A stretch of DNA of 48,573 nt from Treponema sp. Lineage in GTDB: Bacteria; Spirochaetota; Spirochaetia; Treponematales; Breznakiellaceae. Location of the stretch: positions 1 to 48,573 of the forward strand of contig JAITNP010000121.1 in the NCBI GenBank assembly GCA_031290455.1, given 5' to 3'. Under the pieces are notes generated by a model, which did no database searches, was not told the DNA's origin, and worked only from the letters and a program-made list of their open reading frames with translations. The position numbers were made by a program, and so were the translations under genes. Below, one piece after another: positions 44,255-48,573 of this stretch. The stretch's first letter is position 1, and every line of letters begins with the position of its first letter.

Positions 44255-44526
44255 TTATTTCTTTTGTGGCGATATAGTATAATTCCATTCACCATGAAAT
44301 GTATGCCGTTTAATAGTAATTGCCGCATACTCCTCGTCAGATACCGAAACCTTTGTCTCATATTTGTTTTTATCCAAAACACATTCTACTTGCTCGTTCC
44401 CGGAGGAAAGTGAACAACGGTAATTGCTTTATGTAATTGATTCGCCAGTTCCTGTAGCTTCGCTTTCTATAAGCGAACCGTATACCCGTTATTTCCACCG
44501 CAGTCCGCGGTAATGTATTTTTGAAC
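44255..44526 (-). pseudogene. ISAzo13-type transposase remnant
   Basis: Minus strand reads YITADCGGNNGYTVRL, KLQELANQLHKAITVVHFPPGTSK, then skips to VECVLDKNKYETKVSVSDEEYAAITIKRHTFHGEWNYTISP. These match the C-terminal third of ISAzo13 transposases (ITADCGGSNGY, HFPPGTSKWNKIEHR, FHGEWNYTI). A deletion removes the middle and a frameshift follows it. It is inactive. 44527-44613 shows nothing. Confidence 0.7.
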
Positions 44527-44613
44527 ATTTGCGACTCTCAAGCTTGTAAAAAGAACGCCATATATAGCCGGAATGTCAAACGCACTATTTTGAAAATTGC
44601 TTGAATCAAGGCA

Positions 44614-44642
44614 TTGACAATATAACAAAAGGAATGTATCTT
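44614..44642 (+). promoter_or_regulatory. candidate promoter of the 44676-47536 gene pair
   Basis: TTGACA (44614-44619), 17 nt, TATCTT (44637-44642). Perfect -35 and four of six in the -10. Transcription would start near 44650. Confidence 0.5.
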
Positions 44643-44675
44643 ATAAAAATCCTGTAAAATAAGGGGGAAATTATT

Positions 44676-45239
44676 ATGAAAGATATTGAATGCCAATATG
44701 ATACTAACAATGTATATTTGGCTCAATTCCTTGAACAGATTAAAAAGGCGAGAGGTAGGAATTGGATCTCATCAAGCCGGCTCAAAGGCATTGAGAATAC
44801 CGCGGAAAAATTACTTGAAGAAGCTGAAAAAGCTTGTAACATGAATAATTATAGAGAAGCTTTTTATATGGCATCCGCCATCGCGGAAGCTATGGTGGAA
44901 ACCATGAATTCAACTACAGATGATTGTGGATACGAAAGTGATATACTTGATAGGGCCATTGAGCTGTTAAAAATTATTTCTCAAAAAAATACAAAAGAAG
45001 CAGTTCGTATTAAATTATTCTCTTACATACTGAACCATTGCAACAGCAGCCCTTTCGATTATGCGATAGACGGCGAGGCCAATGCTTTTGAAGCCCTCAT
45101 CTATCTTATATCAGATGATGAGGAAAGAACGCAGGTAAAAAATATAATAGAAACATATTATTCAAAATATGATCTCAGGCAAAATAACCAGCTGGCTGAA
45201 GAATACAATCGGTTAATGAATTTGATGAAAGCGGTATGA
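44676..45239 (+). CDS. helical protein of unknown function
   Basis: 187 residues, no family recognised. Mostly alpha-helical and acidic, with a YREAFYMASAIAEAMVETM segment and a paired-helix pattern (LLEEAEKACNMNNYREAFYMASAI) that suggests TPR-like repeats. No signal peptide. AAGGGGG precedes ATG 44676. Its stop overlaps the start of the patatin gene (ATGA), so the two are translationally coupled. AT-rich compared with the flagellar genes. Possibly a truncated relic, though the open frame and ribosome site argue for a real gene. Confidence 0.6.
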   Translation: MKDIECQYDTNNVYLAQFLEQIKKARGRNWISSSRLKGIENTAEKLLEEAEKACNMNNYREAFYMASAIAEAMVETMNSTTDDCGYESDILDRAIELLKIISQKNTKEAVRIKLFSYILNHCNSSPFDYAIDGEANAFEALIYLISDDEERTQVKNIIETYYSKYDLRQNNQLAEEYNRLMNLMKAV

Positions 45240-47536
45240 TGAAACCGGTATCATCTTTTGGTAAATTTTTTCTCATACTTTTTGTAGCCGCGTTGCTGGG
45301 TGGCGTGTTACCAGCTGTAGAAGAACATCCGCCGGTAAGTCAGCCAAAAATTGCCCTGGTACTTTCCGGAGGCGCTGCCCTCGGATTTGCTCATGTCGGC
45401 TTCCTTAGGGTGTTGGAAGCAGTGGGAATCCCCATTGATATGATCATTGGGAACAGTATGGGCAGTCTTGTTGCTGCGCTCTATGCGGCGGGTTATTCAC
45501 CCGGCGACATTGAAGCCGCTGCCGCTCAAATCAACTGGGCCCAGGTTTTTCTGAACGAAGGGGCGGATCGGAGTAAGGGTCTCTTGGAAGCGGAGACGCC
45601 GTTTTTTACCTTTGCCTTTGACCATACCGGCAAGGGCGATTCTAAAGGTATTTTTCCGGATCAAAATATTACCCTCCTCTTATCCCGTCTCGTGTATCGT
45701 GTTTCAATGCGGGAACATTTTTCAACGCTACCCCTGCCCTTTAAGACCGTCGCGGTGGACATTGCCCATGGTATTACCGTTCCTCTTGAACAGGGGCCAC
45801 TCTATCGCGCCATGCGGGCGAGCATGAGTATCCCCTTGGTTTTCCCGCCCGTGCCGATGAATGGAACCTACCTGGTGGACGGCGCGCTTTTGGATAATAA
45901 CCCGGTTGATCTGGCCGTAGCATGGGGTGCGGATATCATCATTGATGTTGATGTTGGTTCTTTCGTGTCCAGACCACCTGGGGAAATCAACACTATCGGA
46001 ACCGTGACCGATCAAACCATCAGACTTATCCAGAGTTCCGGCATGATGTCAAACCCTGGTTCCGATAAAGTAGACTACCGGCTTGCCATGGACTTGAGTG
46101 ATTTTTTCTGGACGGATTTCGCCAAGGCACAACAGTTAATTGACCGGGGTGAAAAAATTACCCGTTCTGAGGAGAGTATGCATGCGCTTTTGGCCCTCGC
46201 CGAAGCAATTGAGCAAACCCGTCCCTTGGAAAAGCAGGACTGGCGGCGCACCGGAACGTACCAAGACATCCCCGAACCGGTTTTTACCCAGGTACGGCTT
46301 GTGTCTATCGGTATTGACGGCCTGCCGGAGGATGAAAAAAACTATCAGGAACAGTTTTCACCAAAATATCTGCACTCGCTCTTTGACATTTTTTTTAATG
46401 TTCCTGTGGATTTTGCTAAACTGGAAGTGGCAATCGAAATCGTCCGCCGCCGGGGAACCTATGAAAGCGTCGGCTATCATCTGGAACAGGATTCAAGTGG
46501 GGAATATGTCTTGGTACTTACGGGGGTACGCTCCCCGGAACGGAAAAACAATGTTTCTTTGACCTTAAGCGCTGAATCCTTATGGGGAAAATACTCCCAA
46601 CTGGGAATGGCTGAGTATGTTAACTTCAAATTCCGGGATCTTTTTGCCACTCATTCTCTTGTATCGTTAAACGCTTCTTATGAATTTTCCGACACCCAGG
46701 GACCGGGATTCTCTCTTATGTATACCCAAAGACTGTCTTCTCTGTTTTCGTTGCGTTTTGCAGGAGATGGGGCGTATTACGCTTCAACAATCCAGGCGTT
46801 CCAACCGAAAGAGGAGTTGTCTACCTTTGGTTTTGTGAATGCCGGAACGCACATGGTATTTACACCAACAGATTTTTTTGATGTATATGTATCCTATCGT
46901 TACGCGCCGCTCTGGTATCAGAACAAAAAAAATGACTCATCCTATCATGGTGACTTGCATTTAGCAGGTTTTGGTATTGACTTTGATACCGTCAATATCG
47001 GACAACCATTTTATTTCACCTTTTTTTACAATATGATATGGCGCTTTTCTATTGAGTTTCCCTTTGCCGGAAACCGGTTGTATGACGGAAATACATTTCC
47101 CTGGTATGAACGGCTTGAACTGTATGCCCGGAAAGCGTGGATACCTCGCTCCAACCGGAATTTTATCTCTGATATAAATCTTGCATCCTATCGCGGTGAA
47201 CTTGAATCAAGGTGGACCCTTTTTACCCCCGTAGGAAAGAACGGCATTCCCGGTTACTCCGGTGAGGACCTGTGGGGACGGGATAAATTCCTGGTAGGTT
47301 TTACGTATTTGGAAGAAATAACACCCCTTTCCAACCTGTTCAGTATGAGAAGTTTTTTTGCGCTGACCATACGGGGCGGTAATGTGTGGCAGCGTCTTGA
47401 GCGCAGTAACCAGCTCAGAGAATGGCGGGGCGGCATACGGGCAGGGCTTCAAATTGAAACCCCTATTGGCACGGTCTTCTTTGGCCCTGAATATGCTTTT
47501 GACGGTAGTTTTCAATTTTGTATCTATTATAATTAA
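45236..47536 (+). CDS. patatin-like phospholipase with outer-membrane beta-barrel (type Vd-like)
   Basis: 766 residues. A signal peptide (to about residue 29) is followed by a patatin domain with oxyanion hole GGAALG, nucleophile Ser74 in GNSMG, and Asp215 in DGALLDNNP. A POTRA-like stretch (about 340-420) leads to a beta-barrel of repeated amphipathic strands (about 430-766), ending FQFCIYYN. This is the architecture of PlpD/FplA type Vd autotransporters, which secrete or display a phospholipase. Whether the patatin domain is released is not visible. Coupled to the gene upstream by ATGA. Confidence 0.88.
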   Translation: MMKPVSSFGKFFLILFVAALLGGVLPAVEEHPPVSQPKIALVLSGGAALGFAHVGFLRVLEAVGIPIDMIIGNSMGSLVAALYAAGYSPGDIEAAAAQINWAQVFLNEGADRSKGLLEAETPFFTFAFDHTGKGDSKGIFPDQNITLLLSRLVYRVSMREHFSTLPLPFKTVAVDIAHGITVPLEQGPLYRAMRASMSIPLVFPPVPMNGTYLVDGALLDNNPVDLAVAWGADIIIDVDVGSFVSRPPGEINTIGTVTDQTIRLIQSSGMMSNPGSDKVDYRLAMDLSDFFWTDFAKAQQLIDRGEKITRSEESMHALLALAEAIEQTRPLEKQDWRRTGTYQDIPEPVFTQVRLVSIGIDGLPEDEKNYQEQFSPKYLHSLFDIFFNVPVDFAKLEVAIEIVRRRGTYESVGYHLEQDSSGEYVLVLTGVRSPERKNNVSLTLSAESLWGKYSQLGMAEYVNFKFRDLFATHSLVSLNASYEFSDTQGPGFSLMYTQRLSSLFSLRFAGDGAYYASTIQAFQPKEELSTFGFVNAGTHMVFTPTDFFDVYVSYRYAPLWYQNKKNDSSYHGDLHLAGFGIDFDTVNIGQPFYFTFFYNMIWRFSIEFPFAGNRLYDGNTFPWYERLELYARKAWIPRSNRNFISDINLASYRGELESRWTLFTPVGKNGIPGYSGEDLWGRDKFLVGFTYLEEITPLSNLFSMRSFFALTIRGGNVWQRLERSNQLREWRGGIRAGLQIETPIGTVFFGPEYAFDGSFQFCIYYN

Positions 47537-47551
47537 GTTAGGATGAGCATT

Positions 47552-47926
47552 ATGGGGCTGTCATTTTTGTTTGGCATTGACATAGTATTGGTAATCAGTA
47601 TACTCATCATCATTGTATTATTGGTATCGAAAAAGAACCGTACCAGCACTATTCCTCTTAATAACCGTCAAAATACGGTCGTTATGAGTATCGGAGTATT
47701 ACAAACTTTTCTGGTGGTTATGTTTTTCACCGATAATTTAGCCATACTAAAGGTACCTTATTATGTACTTTGGGCATTATGGTTTTTCTCAGCCATAGCA
47801 GGAATAGTTGAGGCCGTTTTTTTGATCCATAAGAAAATTCTTAATCCGTATGTTTTTATCATACTTATATTAGGATTGGTTATGCTTGCACTGGGAGGAC
47901 TTACGATGTTCATATATGCAATGTAG
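47552..47926 (+). CDS. small integral membrane protein
   Basis: 124 residues from ATG 47552 (AGGA 8 nt upstream; the first ATG 47543 overlaps that site). Four membrane segments, with a short basic loop (KKNRTSTIPLNNRQ). No family recognised. It follows the patatin gene after 15 nt and may belong to the same transcript. Confidence 0.6.
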   Translation: MGLSFLFGIDIVLVISILIIIVLLVSKKNRTSTIPLNNRQNTVVMSIGVLQTFLVVMFFTDNLAILKVPYYVLWALWFFSAIAGIVEAVFLIHKKILNPYVFIILILGLVMLALGGLTMFIYAM

Positions 47927-47994
47927 TATATCTAAAAGTAATCAGTACCGTAATCGGCCATTTTTCATCTTTATTCCTCTAATAAAGAATTTTT

Positions 47995-48066
47995 AACCGC
48001 AGAGAGCGCGGAGAACGCAGAGATTCTTAATTCTCTTCCTCCGCGTTCTCTGCGTCCTCTGCGGTT
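47995..48066. repeat. GC-rich imperfect inverted repeat between convergent genes
   Basis: AACCGCAGAG...GCGGAGAACGCAGAG faces CCGCGTTCTCTGCG..CTCTGCGGTT: about 27 bp with four mismatches, around a short AT-rich loop. Direct subrepeats of CGCAGAG occur in each arm. Similar CGCAGAG extragenic repeats are widespread in bacteria. Placed between genes that converge, it may act as a bidirectional terminator. Confidence 0.7.
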
Positions 48067-48105
48067 CATCTTTTCTTAACCTGTTGACGGTACATTTTCA
48101 AACCA

Positions 48106-48573
48106 TCAGTTCCCCTCAAACAACGCTCCGTCAGTGTGGGGCAGGAAACAAGCCGCTACAAATTCGTCCATATACCGTGGATGCGAGGAAAGTTCAAGGT
48201 AGGTCATCCCCTGGCTAATTTCCGTCACCTTGTCGCAGGCCTTCCGGGAGTTCACCATGGCGTAGGCCCCGGTCAGGGAGGTGTTGCCGATATAGTGGTA
48301 TTTCTCCACCGGCAGGTTCGGGAGCATACCGATACGGATTGCCCGTTCCACATTGATACCGCTGCCAATGCCGCCGGCCACATAGACCTCCTCAATGGCA
48401 TCCATGGTAAAGTCCACCATCATGAGCATAGTCCTGATGGCAGAGAAGATCGCCCCTTTAGCGCGGATGAAGTTGTCGATGTCCACTTCACTCAAGGCAA
48501 GGTCCCGTCCGCTTTCCGTTTCTGATGCAAAGGCCACCATATAGTTACCGATACCCCAGGCATCCCGCTGAAT
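48106..48573 (-). CDS. corrinoid-protein activator, C-terminal part (DUF4445/ASKHA type), cut by the window edge
   Basis: The frame runs to the right edge (IQRDAWGIGNYMVAFASETESG at the edge), so the start codon is outside the window; the ATG 48540 in the track is internal. ALSEVDIDNFIRAKGAIFSAIRTML, VYVAGGIGSGINVERAIRIGMLP and YIGNTSLTGAYAMVNS are the actin-like ATPase signatures of the RACE/AcsV/RamA proteins, which reduce inactive Co(II) corrinoid proteins. The N-terminal ferredoxin domain would lie beyond the edge. Such a gene fits Wood-Ljungdahl acetogenesis or methyl transfer; which corrinoid protein it serves is unknown. Confidence 0.85.
   Translation of the reverse strand: MQRDAWGIGNYMVAFASETESGRDLALSEVDIDNFIRAKGAIFSAIRTMLMMVDFTMDAIEEVYVAGGIGSGINVERAIRIGMLPNLPVEKYHYIGNTSLTGAYAMVNSRKACDKVTEISQGMTYLELSSHPRYMDEFVAACFLPHTDGALFEGN

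Noticed and set aside
1-48573. CRISPR arrays, tRNA or rRNA genes
   Set aside because: No regularly spaced repeats, cloverleaf sequences or rRNA signatures noticed; a scan with tRNAscan-SE and Rfam would be decisive.

Overview
The window comes from a spirochete, most likely a gut Treponema of the termite-associated type. This is inferred from the gene content: a spirochete-type flagellar operon, with FlgE carrying the lysine/cysteine pair known from Treponema hook cross-linking, the spirochete collar protein FlbB, FliY, two separate export ATPase-associated GTPase genes (flhF, flhG), and at the right edge a corrinoid-protein activator such as acetogenic treponemes carry. No tRNA, rRNA or CRISPR array was recognised.

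Layout. Bases 1-2350: an EF-G paralogue with its own promoter and terminator. Bases 2355-6804, minus strand: a secreted protein of unknown function, a ChaN/TraB-like lipoprotein behind a near-consensus sigma-28 promoter, a decayed lipoprotein with a fibronectin-III-like tail, and thiamine pyrophosphokinase. Bases 7198-10470, plus strand: CCA-adding enzyme (possibly leaderless) and RecQ. Bases 10557-13443, minus strand: a two-gene operon (membrane-anchored isoaspartyl methyltransferase, then a LysM-PKD-C39-like cell-wall protein) under a perfect TTGACA-17-TATAAT promoter; an IS66 transposase scrap sits just upstream. Bases 13723-15594: oligoendopeptidase F.

Bases 15675-36938, minus strand: one long flagellar operon of 22 genes in the order flbB, fliK, flgD, flgE, flbD, motA, motB, fliL, fliM, fliY, fliO, fliP, fliQ, fliR, flhB, flhA, flhF, flhG, a two-TM protein, sigma-28 (fliA/whiG), fapA, a small conserved protein, and a SwrB-like membrane/coiled-coil/HTH protein. 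It supplies the hook, stator, switch, export gate, placement GTPases and the late-gene sigma factor. Most genes overlap or lie within 15 nt; the exceptions are the fliL-fliM gap (206 nt, with a perfect 10-bp inverted repeat) and a few smaller gaps.

Bases 37057-43355, minus strand: a metallophosphoesterase, about 1 kb of eroded mobile DNA (IS630-type fragment and an unidentified decayed gene), then an operon folT-ecfA-ecfT-DJ-1-apbE (a folate-type ECF transporter plus a flavin-transfer lipoprotein). Bases 43400-44530: a dispersed repeat, a perfect 41-nt palindrome, a decayed AAA-ATPase/nuclease gene with a G10 tract, and an ISAzo13-type transposase remnant. Bases 44676-47926, plus strand: an unknown helical protein translationally coupled to a patatin-type phospholipase with an outer-membrane barrel (type Vd-like), and a small membrane protein. 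The right edge holds a GC-rich inverted repeat and the C-terminal part of a corrinoid activation protein.

The clearest regulatory link visible is internal: the operon encodes sigma-28, and two secreted/lipoprotein genes outside it (2355-3404 and 3652-5202) carry sigma-28-like elements. The most unusual material is the set of degraded genes and repeats at 38.2-39.3 kb and 43.4-44.5 kb, which flank the ECF-transporter block.
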